A stretch of DNA of 64,000 nt from Anaerolineales bacterium UBA6055 (lineage in GTDB: Bacteria; Chloroflexota; Anaerolineae; Aggregatilineales; Phototrophicaceae). The number at the start of each line of letters is the position of its first letter. Positions within the stretch are counted from its first letter, which is position 1. This document shows positions 1 to 8,786 of this stretch, one piece after another. Below the pieces are notes generated by a model. That model saw only the letters and a list, made by a program, of their open reading frames with translations. It was not told the DNA's origin and did no database searches. A program made the position numbers and the translations under genes. Location of the stretch: the NCBI GenBank assembly GCA_002428985.1, contig DIYL01000053.1:171700-235699 (forward strand), given 5' to 3'.

Positions 1-862
1 TGTCATCAATGGTTGCTACGAAACGTTTAAATAAACTCACCTGTAATCGCTGATAAAATTCATCACTTAAGTTTTGAGTGCGTACCTGTGTCAGAACATT
101 ATGATCCGACAAGTAAGCACGATGGTCATGAATAGACGCAACAAGTTGATCTATACCGCTTTTTGTTTTTGTTGATGTCTCTACAATGGGTGGAATCCAC
201 ATGATTTCTATATCATCATGGTGTTTGGTCGGATGTCCTAATTCTAACATTGCATTTAAAGCACGTTTCGTTTTTTCAGCACCAGCCAAATCACACTTAT
301 TTACAACCAGTATATCAGCCGTTTCCAATATCCCAGCTTTAATCGCTTGTACATCATCCCCTAGATTAGGAGCTTCTACAACAAGTGTTGTGTGTGCCAA
401 GCGCACAATATCAACTTCACTTTGTCCTGCGCCAACCGTCTCAATTAGCACAATATCATAACCTGCGGCAGACAATACCCGTGCCATATCTTGGGTAGCA
501 ATCGCCAACCCGCCTAGGTTTCCACGTGTTGCCATACTACGGATGTATACGCCTTTATCACCTGATAGGTCGCGCATCCGTATCCGATCGCCTAAAATTG
601 CCCCACCGGAAAACGGGCTGGTCGGGTCAACTGCAATTACAGCTACAGTCTGGTCTTGCATGCGCAACTGCTTGACCAATGCAGTTACTAGAGAGCTTTT
701 ACCAGTGCCGGGTGCCCCTGTAACACCAATAATATGACTATTACCGGAATGCTGATAAAGCTCGGTTAATTCAGCTTGCACGAGCTCGCGTCGATTTTCT
801 ACAGATGTCAGAAAACGCGATAAAGCCCGTCGATTCCCATCGAGAATGTCCTGTACAATCAA
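1..862 (-). CDS. meaB: MeaB/ArgK-family GTPase (methylmalonyl-CoA mutase chaperone), 3' end outside window
   Basis: G3E-type P-loop GTPase that loads and protects adenosylcobalamin-dependent methylmalonyl-CoA mutase. About 287 residues are visible; the family usually has 310-330, so the C-terminus lies beyond base 1. The translation shows the P-loop GAPGTGKSSL, the switch region DPTSPFSGGAILGDRIRM, ETVGAGQSE, and the guanine-specificity motif NKCD. There is no ATG near the family start. An in-frame stop sits at 866-868, and a TTG at 860-862 gives a protein beginning (M)IVQDILDGNRRALSRFLT, which matches the usual MeaB N-terminus. The TTG overlaps the stop codon of the upstream B12-binding subunit, so the two are translationally coupled. 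The identification is firm; the TTG start is inferred. Confidence 0.93.
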   Translation of the reverse strand, partial: MIVQDILDGNRRALSRFLTSVENRRELVQAELTELYQHSGNSHIIGVTGAPGTGKSSLVTALVKQLRMQDQTVAVIAVDPTSPFSGGAILGDRIRMRDLSGDKGVYIRSMATRGNLGGLAIATQDMARVLSAAGYDIVLIETVGAGQSEVDIVRLAHTTLVVEAPNLGDDVQAIKAGILETADILVVNKCDLAGAEKTKRALNAMLELGHPTKHHDDIEIMWIPPIVETSTKTKSGIDQLVASIHDHRAYLSDHNVLTQVRTQNLSDEFYQRLQVSLFKRFVATIDD

Positions 863-1272
863 GCATCACCGTCTTTTCGTTTAACAATATCCCGAATTTC
901 GGTGATAATGTTATCAAGACTTGTGCCCGGTCCAAATATTGCATAAACACCACTTGTAAGTAATTCAGCTTTATCGCCATCAGGAATAATGCCACCCACT
1001 ACAATTGGTATATCAGACAAATCAGATCGATTCATTGCCTGACGTACCGCTGGTACTAAGGTCATATGAGACCCACTCAAAATACTCAAGCCAACGACAT
1101 CAACATCTTCCTGCAATGCGGATTCTGCAATCATTTCCGGTGTCTGACGTAATCCCGTATAAATCACTTCCATACCAGAATCACGCAAGGCTCGGGCAAT
1201 AACTTTCGCTCCGCGATCATGCCCGTCCAAGCCGGGTTTTGCAATTAGAACTTTGGGGGGTCTTGCAAACAT
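859..1272 (-). CDS. Cobalamin-binding (C-terminal) subunit of methylmalonyl-CoA mutase-type enzyme
   Basis: A 137-residue stand-alone B12-binding domain that partners a separate mutase catalytic subunit. That subunit interconverts methylmalonyl-CoA (or a related acyl-CoA) and succinyl-CoA. It has DGHDRGAK, whose histidine is the lower axial cobalt ligand in base-off binding, then LSILSGSH and the glycine-rich VVGGIIP, the standard cobalamin-binding set. A strong ribosome site (GGGAGGG) precedes the ATG. It overlaps meaB, so mutase subunit and chaperone form one operon. The catalytic subunit is not in the window. Substrate specificity (methylmalonyl-, isobutyryl- or ethylmalonyl-CoA type) cannot be decided from this domain alone. 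Confidence 0.92.
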   Translation of the reverse strand: MFARPPKVLIAKPGLDGHDRGAKVIARALRDSGMEVIYTGLRQTPEMIAESALQEDVDVVGLSILSGSHMTLVPAVRQAMNRSDLSDIPIVVGGIIPDGDKAELLTSGVYAIFGPGTSLDNIITEIRDIVKRKDGDA

Positions 1273-1444
1273 ATCATCCCTCCCGCTCCCGTATATTTGT
1301 AAATGTTTAACTATGTTCTACAAATTATAGTTTATATTTATAATTCTCGGTTAAAATGAATAGTATAGTAATGTGTAATTATCAACTTTGGCAAACCCAA
1401 CACAAATCAAACCAAAACGCAATCTGTGGAAGTTTTGCCTTGTG

Positions 1445-1459
1445 ATAGAATAATTCTAT
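1445..1459. promoter_or_regulatory. 15-bp palindrome upstream of the histidine kinase gene
   Basis: ATAGAATAATTCTAT is a perfect 7+1+7 palindrome 33 bp upstream of the kinase start, in the divergent region shared with the mutase operon. It could be an operator, or a chance AT-rich palindrome. No convincing -35/-10 pair was found next to it. Confidence 0.3.
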
Positions 1460-1491
1460 GGTTTGTGTGATATTTAGGTCGGGAACTCGGC

Positions 1492-4400
1492 ATGAGCGTA
1501 ACCTCCGCAACAAAAAATAATATTTCCGCAACTGGAAACGATGAAACAACCAAATCAACCAGTATGGTATGGTATCGTGTGACACTGGGGATTATTGGAC
1601 TAACTGCCCTTGTAATGCTGGCATATCTATTTTTGGCATTAAATTGGCAATCGAATCCGTTTCTAGGCTTGTACACAACACACGGTGTCGTTGTCAATGC
1701 GGGTCGCCCAGCGGGCAACGTCATCTGGAATGGATTGGAAGTCGGCATACAACAAGGTGATGTCATCCGTGCGATCAACGGCAATACATTATCTGAAGAT
1801 CCACTCGACTTTATCACCGCGCGTACAACACTTGCTGATACAATCAGTAATTTGGACATCGACGACGAGGTTGTCGTTACCGTTCAACGATCAGAAGCAT
1901 CTAGTAGTCATGTATCCGCCTCAGAATGTAATGGTATCGTCAACGGGATAACAACCTGTGATTACACGGTTACCCTACAAGAATTCCCTTGGAGTGACTT
2001 TTTTGCATTCTTTGGATTACCATTTATCACAGGTTTAGTTGTGTTTGGTGTGGGTGTTGGTATTATATATCTGCGTCGTAACCAGAATATTGCCTTACTA
2101 GCAACCAATGTATGTATGTTTACTGCGTTGCATACAATCGGCATTTTTGATGTCGGAACATCTCATATGCTCATTCCAGTCTGGTTGTTATCAACACTTT
2201 GGATCGGCGGATTATTAATCGTCTTCGGTCTCAAATTCCCTAACCGGTTACCTATCACTTATAAACAACCCTGGATTGTTTATGTGCCGATTATCGTTAC
2301 AGCTCTGCTTTCAGCAACAGCACTCTACGCATATTTTGCACCAGAAACACCTGCTGGATCAAACATTGCCTTACAAGTTGTAAGCTTCTACCTCATTGGG
2401 ACAATGGTAATCTTCGGTGCTATCATCATTGGTATCCAACGGCCAGCATCGATCACATTGGCTCGACGGGATCAAGCTAATACATTGCTTGTTGGTATTT
2501 CTCTAGTCATTGTTCCAGCCGCTCTGTATATCTTGTCACGTATTATTGGGTTGATGAACCCAGAAGCCGCACTTGGGATCAGCATAGAAGCGACAATGCC
2601 CTTCTACATCACATCATCATTAGCCATTGCCTATGCTATTTTACAATATCGGCAATTTAACACAGATAAAATCATCAGCCAGAGTATTACCTATAGCATC
2701 ATGCTTGGGATTTTGGTTGTAGGGTATTTCTTGCTTGTTACCGGTTTAGCATTTGCAACTCAAGACGCAATCAGTGCCAATAACCCGATTCTCATTGCAG
2801 TGACCATGTTCGGTATGGTGATGTTCTTCTCACCTTTACGCAACTCGTTACAACAGCAAATTGATAATATTTACTACAAGACACGATATAACTATCAACA
2901 AAGTGTAGAGCGTTTCAACCAAAAGCTAACATCCTTGGTGAACTTTAATGACATCATCGGGGAATTTGAAGAGGTTCTAAAAGAATCTATTGCTCCTAGT
3001 TCATTATTCATCTTCCTACCACGGTATGAGACAGGGGACTATGAGGCATTTGGGACAGGAGAAACACCCACAGATATTCGCTTCAGCCCAGCAAGTGGGG
3101 TTGTAAAGTTACTGGAACATACCGAAGGATTACTCATTCTTGAACAGGGTAAACCTCTTCCTAAAGAATTATTGGTCGATCAATCACGGCTCAATATACT
3201 TAACCCAGCGATTTTAGCAGGCTTATCAGGTAGTGGACAGCTCAATGGTTTTGTATCTATTGGTCTGCCACAATCGACAGTCGGTGATTATAGTTTCGAA
3301 GAAACACGCTTCCTTAACAATCTCATTTCGCAATTGGCTATCGCTATTGAACGTGCCCAAGTGATTGATTCACTGCAACGTGAATTGAAGAAACTTGATG
3401 TTCTCAGCCAAGTTGGTCAAGCCGTCAACTTTACCATTCAGTTTGACGATCTACTTGAGTTGATCTATGCACAAACCTATCGACTCATTGATACAACCAA
3501 CTTTTACATTACATTACATGATGCCAATGCAAATCAGATGTATTATGCGTTTTTCCTAGAAAATAATGACCGTCTAAATGATAAAGAAAATGTTCGGTGG
3601 TCGTCTCAAGATGATCTGATTCATTACGTTTTCAACGAATCGCAATCTATGAACATTCCTGATTATGGTCAGCAAATGGCAAAACGAAACGCCAAAATGT
3701 CTTTAGAGACACCTCACCTCAAAGCATGGATGGCTGTTCCGCTTGTTTCTGGTACACGTAAATTAGGTGTGCTTGCGGTCGGTAAAACAAAACTGGGTGA
3801 AATTTATACCGACGAGCAATTCAAGATTCTGGATGATATTGGCGCACTTGCGGCATCTTCGCTCGATCGTCTACGCCTCTTTAATGAGACCAATATGCGC
3901 GCGCGTCAGCTCCAAGCACTCAATGATATTAGTCGTCAGTTATCGGCATCTGAACTTGATGTTGATGGGTTGCTCGAAGTCATTATGTCGAGTGCTGTAG
4001 AAATTCTAAACACAGAAGCAGGATCACTCCTGCTCGTACCCGAAGATAATGAGAACGAACTCGAATTCAAAGTTGTCGTCGGTGGTAGTGGCGATGAACT
4101 TATCGGATCGCGCCTTGAAAAAGGTCAAGGCGTTGTTGGACAAGTCGCCCAAACCGCTTTACCAGTAATTGAAAATGATGTCGCCCACAGCAAACAACAC
4201 AAAGATGTTGATAAAGATTTCTCAACGCAATCCCTACTCGCTGTTCCGCTCATCGCTAAGGAACGTGTCATTGGTGTGCTCGAGGTCATTAACAAAGTCG
4301 ATAAAACATTATTTGTTCAGGATGATGTGGATCTTCTTTCAACATTTGCTGGGCAAGCGGGTGTTGCTATCGAAAATGCGCGACTCTTCGAAATGACCGA

Positions 4401-5706
4401 TCAACAGCTAGCACAACGTGTTGCTGAGCTTGAAATCTTAGAAAATATTGATAGCCAGTTGAACCGTACCCAGGACCTCAGCCAGGTCGCAAGAATCACT
4501 GTTCGTGCGGCGATGGACAACACTAATGCACAAGCGGGTGCACTTGGTATTGTTCAAGGCAATCCAGCTTACTTACAAATTGTGGCATTTGAAGGCTATG
4601 AAGAAGAAGATTATCCGGCTGGTGCAAATGGCTTACAATGGTCACTTGAACGTGGTGTTTTGCAACGTGTGATGCGTTCACGTCAGGCTGATATTGTTTA
4701 CGATACCAGCATTGACCCTGATTATGAGACATCACTACGCGGTAGTATCAGTCAGATTACAGTTCCAATGCTCTCTGCTGACGAAATCAATGCGATTCTA
4801 ATCCTAGAAACAAACGAGTCTCCGCCCTTTAATCTCGGGCAGTGGGCATTTAGTCAGCGTCTAGCCGAACATGCTAGCATTGCGATTGCAAACGCTCAAC
4901 TCTATGCAGAGCTCACCCGTGCCAACGAATCTAAATCCGAATTTATGGGCTTTGCAGCGCATGAGCTGAAGAATCCATTGACATCCATCATCGGTTACTC
5001 TGATTTGATGACTAAAGGCATTGGCACCAACGTCGATGAACAACAACTCGGATTTTGGAACATCATTAGTAGTAACGCTGGACGTATGGAAACGATCATC
5101 ACCGATCTACGTGACTTCGCGCGTTTAGAAGCGGGTCAGCTTAATGTTGAACTTTCATCCATTGATTTACGTCCAATTATTCTAGAGTCTGTTCGATCAC
5201 TACAAAAGCAATTTGATGATAAACAACAAAAAGTTCACATCGATTTGCCAGAAAACACGCCATATATCATGGCAGATGCAACACGTTTGACGCAGGTGAT
5301 TATTAACATTCTGTCGAATGCAAGCAAATATAGCGAAGCTGATACGAATGTTCATATTACTGCAGAAGTCAAAGAGCGTTTCATGAATAAACGGGAACAA
5401 AACCTAGGTACGGTGCTTCATGTTTCGCTCAAAGATGAAGGTTTTGGTATGAGCCCTGAGGATCTGGCCCGTCTCTTTAATGAGAAATATTTCCGTAGCG
5501 AAAATCCAGTTGCCCATGCCCAACCCGGTACAGGTCTCGGTATGATGATTACCTACTCCATCATACAATTGCACAATGGCGAGATCTGGGTGGAAAGTGA
5601 ACTCGGTGAAGGATCGACATTTAATATCGTGATACCACTCGCACCTGATGAACCAGAGACTGAACCAGAGGAACAGCTTCCAGCAACCGAACCAGCCTCT
5701 GATTAA
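1492..5706 (+). CDS. PDZ / multi-TM / four-GAF sensor histidine kinase
   Basis: A 1404-residue membrane histidine kinase. Order: TM1 (about 27-49); an extracytoplasmic PDZ-like domain (about 55-165, with the typical GLEVGIQQGDVIRAINGN); eight or nine further membrane helices (about 168-470); an amphipathic linker (PLRNSLQQQIDNIYYKTRY) like that of ComP-type kinases; four GAF-like domains (about 485-625, 647-793, 810-966, 983-1144); HisKA with the phospho-acceptor in FAAHELKNPL (His1157); and HATPase_c with N-box NILSNASKYS (near 1272), DEGFGMS and GTGLGM. An acidic tail follows. It stands alone, with no response regulator nearby and its own terminator. The signal is unknown; the PDZ domain outside and the GAF array inside suggest integration of peptide or envelope cues with cytoplasmic ligands. 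The ribosome site is weak. Confidence 0.9.
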   Translation: MSVTSATKNNISATGNDETTKSTSMVWYRVTLGIIGLTALVMLAYLFLALNWQSNPFLGLYTTHGVVVNAGRPAGNVIWNGLEVGIQQGDVIRAINGNTLSEDPLDFITARTTLADTISNLDIDDEVVVTVQRSEASSSHVSASECNGIVNGITTCDYTVTLQEFPWSDFFAFFGLPFITGLVVFGVGVGIIYLRRNQNIALLATNVCMFTALHTIGIFDVGTSHMLIPVWLLSTLWIGGLLIVFGLKFPNRLPITYKQPWIVYVPIIVTALLSATALYAYFAPETPAGSNIALQVVSFYLIGTMVIFGAIIIGIQRPASITLARRDQANTLLVGISLVIVPAALYILSRIIGLMNPEAALGISIEATMPFYITSSLAIAYAILQYRQFNTDKIISQSITYSIMLGILVVGYFLLVTGLAFATQDAISANNPILIAVTMFGMVMFFSPLRNSLQQQIDNIYYKTRYNYQQSVERFNQKLTSLVNFNDIIGEFEEVLKESIAPSSLFIFLPRYETGDYEAFGTGETPTDIRFSPASGVVKLLEHTEGLLILEQGKPLPKELLVDQSRLNILNPAILAGLSGSGQLNGFVSIGLPQSTVGDYSFEETRFLNNLISQLAIAIERAQVIDSLQRELKKLDVLSQVGQAVNFTIQFDDLLELIYAQTYRLIDTTNFYITLHDANANQMYYAFFLENNDRLNDKENVRWSSQDDLIHYVFNESQSMNIPDYGQQMAKRNAKMSLETPHLKAWMAVPLVSGTRKLGVLAVGKTKLGEIYTDEQFKILDDIGALAASSLDRLRLFNETNMRARQLQALNDISRQLSASELDVDGLLEVIMSSAVEILNTEAGSLLLVPEDNENELEFKVVVGGSGDELIGSRLEKGQGVVGQVAQTALPVIENDVAHSKQHKDVDKDFSTQSLLAVPLIAKERVIGVLEVINKVDKTLFVQDDVDLLSTFAGQAGVAIENARLFEMTDQQLAQRVAELEILENIDSQLNRTQDLSQVARITVRAAMDNTNAQAGALGIVQGNPAYLQIVAFEGYEEEDYPAGANGLQWSLERGVLQRVMRSRQADIVYDTSIDPDYETSLRGSISQITVPMLSADEINAILILETNESPPFNLGQWAFSQRLAEHASIAIANAQLYAELTRANESKSEFMGFAAHELKNPLTSIIGYSDLMTKGIGTNVDEQQLGFWNIISSNAGRMETIITDLRDFARLEAGQLNVELSSIDLRPIILESVRSLQKQFDDKQQKVHIDLPENTPYIMADATRLTQVIINILSNASKYSEADTNVHITAEVKERFMNKREQNLGTVLHVSLKDEGFGMSPEDLARLFNEKYFRSENPVAHAQPGTGLGMMITYSIIQLHNGEIWVESELGEGSTFNIVIPLAPDEPETEPEEQLPATEPASD

Positions 5707-5731
5707 CTTAATACATCAACTCAGATATTCG

Positions 5732-5760
5732 AGAGTATGTCAAAATGGCATACTCTTTTT
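5732..5760 (+). terminator. Intrinsic terminator of the histidine kinase gene
   Basis: A perfect 8-bp stem, AGAGTATG (5732-5739) pairing with CATACTCT (5749-5756) around a 9-nt loop, runs into TTTTT, 26 bp after the kinase stop codon. Confidence 0.9.
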
Positions 5761-5775
5761 GATTTAGGAGAGGAA

Positions 5776-6273
5776 ATGCAAAGTAAAGAAATAAAATTTA
5801 AGTATGGCATTCTATGGATAAATCCTAAACAAGAAGATTTTGAACGTTTTACGGAAGCGATAGATATAAATCGAGACAAGGCTGAACAGTATAATCATCT
5901 CCGCTTGCAAGTCATGATGCAGACAAGTCAATATGCTCATTTTGGTATTCTGGGTGCTACATTATACCCTCACGAAGACAATACACCTTTTGAGTTTCCA
6001 CAATCATGTGACGATCTATATTTTGAAGATGACTATCCGATCAGCTTAATTCGGTCTTTGGAGGCTTCGCAATCCTGTCATCTTAAAGTGGATGGTAAAC
6101 TTACATTTGATTACCGCGCCTACTCAACAACCGACTCATCCGCATTTATTTTTAGTGTTATGGCACATTGTCTTGTTCATTACTTCGTACTACCAGTTGA
6201 CAGATTAACACCTGATTTGTTAAAAATCATTTTCGACGAAAAATACAAACAGCTCACTATATCTGATCGATAA
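5776..6273 (+). CDS. Hypothetical protein, 165 aa
   Basis: A soluble, mildly acidic protein of no recognised family. It has no signal peptide or membrane helix, and aromatic-rich strands (KFKYGILW, HFGILGATLY). The start is the ATG at 5776, with a good ribosome site (AGGAGAGG, 5766-5773). An upstream in-frame ATG at 5737 lies inside the kinase terminator hairpin and is rejected. The gene sits between the kinase terminator and a bidirectional terminator shared with trxA, so it is its own transcription unit. Codon use resembles its neighbours and nothing suggests recent transfer. Function unknown. Confidence 0.75.
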   Translation: MQSKEIKFKYGILWINPKQEDFERFTEAIDINRDKAEQYNHLRLQVMMQTSQYAHFGILGATLYPHEDNTPFEFPQSCDDLYFEDDYPISLIRSLEASQSCHLKVDGKLTFDYRAYSTTDSSAFIFSVMAHCLVHYFVLPVDRLTPDLLKIIFDEKYKQLTISDR

Positions 6274-6294
6274 TGGCTAAAATCTAGCACCAAA

Positions 6295-6332
6295 ACAAAA
6301 AACGCCCATCTGCATTAGATGAGCGTTTTTGT
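6295..6332. terminator. Bidirectional terminator between ORF165 and trxA
   Basis: The stem AACGC-C-CATCT (6301-6311) pairs with AGATG-A-GCGTT (6317-6327) around a 5-nt loop. A T-run follows on the plus strand and an A-run precedes it, so it can serve both convergent genes. Confidence 0.85.
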
Positions 6333-6353
6333 GTGTCAATGTTTTTGGTCGGC

Positions 6354-6680
6354 TTAGATATGGGATTCAATCTTACCAACAATTTTGTTCTTTGGTTTGA
6401 AGCCAGTGATACGTTCAACTGCTTCGCCACCTTTGAACAGAATCAAGGTTGGAATACCCATGATGCCGTAGTTCATCAAGATTTCTTGGTTTGCGTCAGC
6501 ATCAACTTTTGCAACACGCAATTTGCCTTCATATTCGTCAGCAATTTCGTCAACGATTGGCGCAATCATCTTACAAGGACCACACCATTCTGCCCAGAAG
6601 TCAACCAAAACTGGTGTATCGCTATCTAGTACTTCTGTTTGGAATTCTTCTTTATTGACATCGAATGTTTTTAAGCCCAT
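6354..6680 (-). CDS. trxA: Thioredoxin
   Basis: A cytoplasmic thiol-disulfide oxidoreductase of 108 residues, the classical length. It has the active site WAEWCGPCKMIAP, the buried Asp of the fold and the cis-proline loop MGIPTLILF. It reduces ribonucleotide reductase, peroxiredoxins and other proteins using electrons from thioredoxin reductase, which is not in the window. The start at 6680 is chosen because AGGAG lies six bases upstream and the protein then begins MGLKTFDV at the family position. A longer reading to 6719 would put the ribosome site inside the gene. It is a monocistronic unit convergent with ORF165. Confidence 0.97.
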   Translation of the reverse strand: MGLKTFDVNKEEFQTEVLDSDTPVLVDFWAEWCGPCKMIAPIVDEIADEYEGKLRVAKVDADANQEILMNYGIMGIPTLILFKGGEAVERITGFKPKNKIVGKIESHI

Positions 6681-6801
6681 TACTATCTCCTCTAAGATTA
6701 TCGAATTGTAGGGACTCAATTATCATGGTCCCATGCTATGTTTTTCAGTCACGTGTTATTAGGACGCGATCATCTATTTACATCTTACGACGAATTTTCG
6801 T

Positions 6802-6830
6802 TTGACGCACCGTTTTGCTCATGCTAGCAT
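6802..6830 (+). promoter_or_regulatory. Sigma70-type promoter of hrcA
   Basis: TTGACG (6802-6807), a 17-bp spacer, and TAGCAT (6825-6830), ending 39 bp before the hrcA ATG. No CIRCE inverted repeat overlaps it. Confidence 0.65.
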
Positions 6831-6869
6831 TCAATCACTTATCATAAACTTATTTTACTGGTAGCAATT

Positions 6870-7970
6870 ATGAGCGAGAGCACACAACTCCCAGACTTAA
6901 CCAACCGACAGGAAGACATCCTGACCTGCATTGTCCAAGCCTATTCGGATAAACCTGAGCCAATCAGCTCTAAGTATCTTGTTGATACCTTCGATTTAAA
7001 CATTAGCTCAGCGACAGTTCGCAACGAAATGTCTCAACTAGAAGAGATGGGATATATTGTCGCCCCACATACATCGGCTGGACGTGTTCCAACTGCAAAT
7101 GGATTTCGTTATTTTGTGCGTCGATTGATGGAGACGCGCAGTTTAACGATGGGTGAGCAAAATCACATTTCAGAACGTGTTGGTACATTACATTCCGGTA
7201 TGGAGCAATGGATGCGACGTACGGCTACCCTACTCGCACGGACTGTCCAATCGGCTTCGATTGTCACACCACCGATTTCACAAACGAATACCTTTAAACA
7301 CATCGAATTAATTTCAATACAAGGGCGATTGGTGCTGATGGTACTCGTTTTAAACAGTGGTAGTGTCCATCAACGGATGTTAACCCTCGCAGAAGCAGTT
7401 CCCCAACTGAAACTTGCAGAAGCCGCCAAACGCATCAATGAACTCTGTGCCGATTTTGATGCCCGTCAGGTCAGTCTGAAAAGTATTAATCTACCGATGC
7501 TTGAACGTGAAGTCGCTGAACTCGTTGCCGAGCTTATGGAATATGCAGACAATAACATCGTGCGTGTTATCTATAGAGATGGCATGAGTAAAATCATTGA
7601 TAATTTTTCGGATGAACAGGGTGCACAGCAAGCCATCCGTGTCTTAGAGGAACATACCGTCCTTAATGCACTCGTAAATGAGCTAATGGAGTCCTTACCA
7701 GCCAAAAATCCAGACGATGTCAAAGGTGTGCAAGTTGTTATCGCCGGTGACGGGCGATATGATGATCTGAACCGCCTGAGTATGATCTTGGGGCGTTATG
7801 GTGAACCGGGGAAAATGAGTGGCGCCATCGGTGTATTAGGCCCAACCCATATTAACTACGGTAGAGCCATTAGTACTGTACGTTATGTTTCAAGTTTGAT
7901 GACGGATGTCCTCTCAAACTTGTATCAAGATAATTTAGAAGACGATGAGAATTCAGTCGCCGATATATAA
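6870..7970 (+). CDS. hrcA: Heat-inducible transcription repressor HrcA
   Basis: A 366-residue repressor of class I heat-shock genes. It binds CIRCE operators as a dimer and needs GroEL to stay active. The N-terminal winged helix (about 10-75) contains SSATVRNEMSQLEEMGYI and HTSAGRVPTANGFRYFV, both diagnostic of HrcA. The GAF-like dimerisation domain follows, ending near GPTHINYGRAISTVRYVSSLM. It leads the grpE-dnaK-dnaJ cluster with a 135-bp gap to grpE. No canonical CIRCE (TTAGCACTC-N9-GAGTGCTAA) was found upstream of hrcA, grpE or dnaK; a degenerate candidate is listed separately. The main CIRCE target may therefore be groESL elsewhere. The ribosome site is weak. Confidence 0.97.
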   Translation: MSESTQLPDLTNRQEDILTCIVQAYSDKPEPISSKYLVDTFDLNISSATVRNEMSQLEEMGYIVAPHTSAGRVPTANGFRYFVRRLMETRSLTMGEQNHISERVGTLHSGMEQWMRRTATLLARTVQSASIVTPPISQTNTFKHIELISIQGRLVLMVLVLNSGSVHQRMLTLAEAVPQLKLAEAAKRINELCADFDARQVSLKSINLPMLEREVAELVAELMEYADNNIVRVIYRDGMSKIIDNFSDEQGAQQAIRVLEEHTVLNALVNELMESLPAKNPDDVKGVQVVIAGDGRYDDLNRLSMILGRYGEPGKMSGAIGVLGPTHINYGRAISTVRYVSSLMTDVLSNLYQDNLEDDENSVADI

Positions 7971-7982
7971 AAAATATAAACG

Positions 7983-8067
7983 TTAATGCAAAACATGCAT
8001 TTGCTAATATAATTCTATCAATCATGCGCTAAACTTCATGACAGTATATCATCTGCCGTATTAGCGC
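7983..8067. promoter_or_regulatory. Inverted repeats upstream of grpE, possible degenerate HrcA site
   Basis: TTAATGCAAA (7983-7992) and TTTGCTAA (8000-8007) form an imperfect inverted repeat with CIRCE-like outer TTA/TAA and GC bases, directly abutting TATAAT at 8008-8013. A second pair, GCGCTAA (8026-8032) and TTAGCGC (8061-8067), is separated by 28 bp. Neither fits the CIRCE consensus, so an operator role is speculative. Confidence 0.3.
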
Positions 8068-8105
8068 GCACCAGTATTAACTTTATCAAACACAGGAATC
8101 ATATT

Positions 8106-8705
8106 ATGAGTGACGTAAATAACACACCAGATGAACTTGAAAAAGACGCTGTTGTGGAAGGAAAAACTACGACAGAACCTGACGAAACTCAGGCTGCAGA
8201 AGCCAGTGCGACAGGCAATGATCAAGTAGCAGACATTCCAGAAGGTACAAACTTAATGCAAGCATTGATTGACGCACAAAAAGAAGCAGAAGCCAACAAA
8301 GATGGTTGGCAACGTGCCCGTGCTGAATTCACCAATTATAAGAAACGTGTCGAACGCGAAAAAACTGAAATGTTCCAGCGTGCATCGCTGGATACACTCA
8401 AGGCACTTCTACCCGTTATCGATGATTTTGACCGCGCTTTCGACAATATTCCGGACGAAATCAATGACAATCCGTGGATTAGTGGCGTTTCTATGATTCA
8501 GCGTAAATTCGACACATTACTCGAAAAATACGAGATTGAGCCAATTGATCCAACCGGTGAAATTTTCGACCCCAATTATCATGAAGCTGTCGGTACCGAA
8601 GACAGTGACGATGTAGAAAGTGGTCATGTTACTGTGACCTTACAAAAGGGGTATAAAGCAGGAGAATATGTTCTACGTCCGGCAATGGTAAAGGTTGCCA
8701 GCTAA
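8106..8705 (+). CDS. grpE: GrpE nucleotide exchange factor
   Basis: A 199-residue co-chaperone that releases ADP from DnaK and acts as a thermosensing dimer. It has an acidic, disordered N-terminus (1-50), then the long dimerisation helix with WQRARAEFTNYKKRVEREK, the hinge, and the C-terminal beta domain containing YKAGEYVLRPAMVKV, all typical of GrpE. It lies between hrcA and dnaK, 80 bp before dnaK with no terminator between them, which points to one transcript. The ribosome site is modest. Confidence 0.97.
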   Translation: MSDVNNTPDELEKDAVVEGKTTTEPDETQAAEASATGNDQVADIPEGTNLMQALIDAQKEAEANKDGWQRARAEFTNYKKRVEREKTEMFQRASLDTLKALLPVIDDFDRAFDNIPDEINDNPWISGVSMIQRKFDTLLEKYEIEPIDPTGEIFDPNYHEAVGTEDSDDVESGHVTVTLQKGYKAGEYVLRPAMVKVAS

Positions 8706-8786
8706 ATTCATTCTGTGGTTGTCTCCAAGGTAGGCAATCCATATCATAAGATCGACTAAGTACACATATCAGGAGAAAGAGCAATT

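Noticed and set aside
5737..5775. Upstream ATG extending the 165-aa gene by 13 codons
   Set aside because: The ATG lies inside the kinase terminator stem, and the next ATG has a strong ribosome site.
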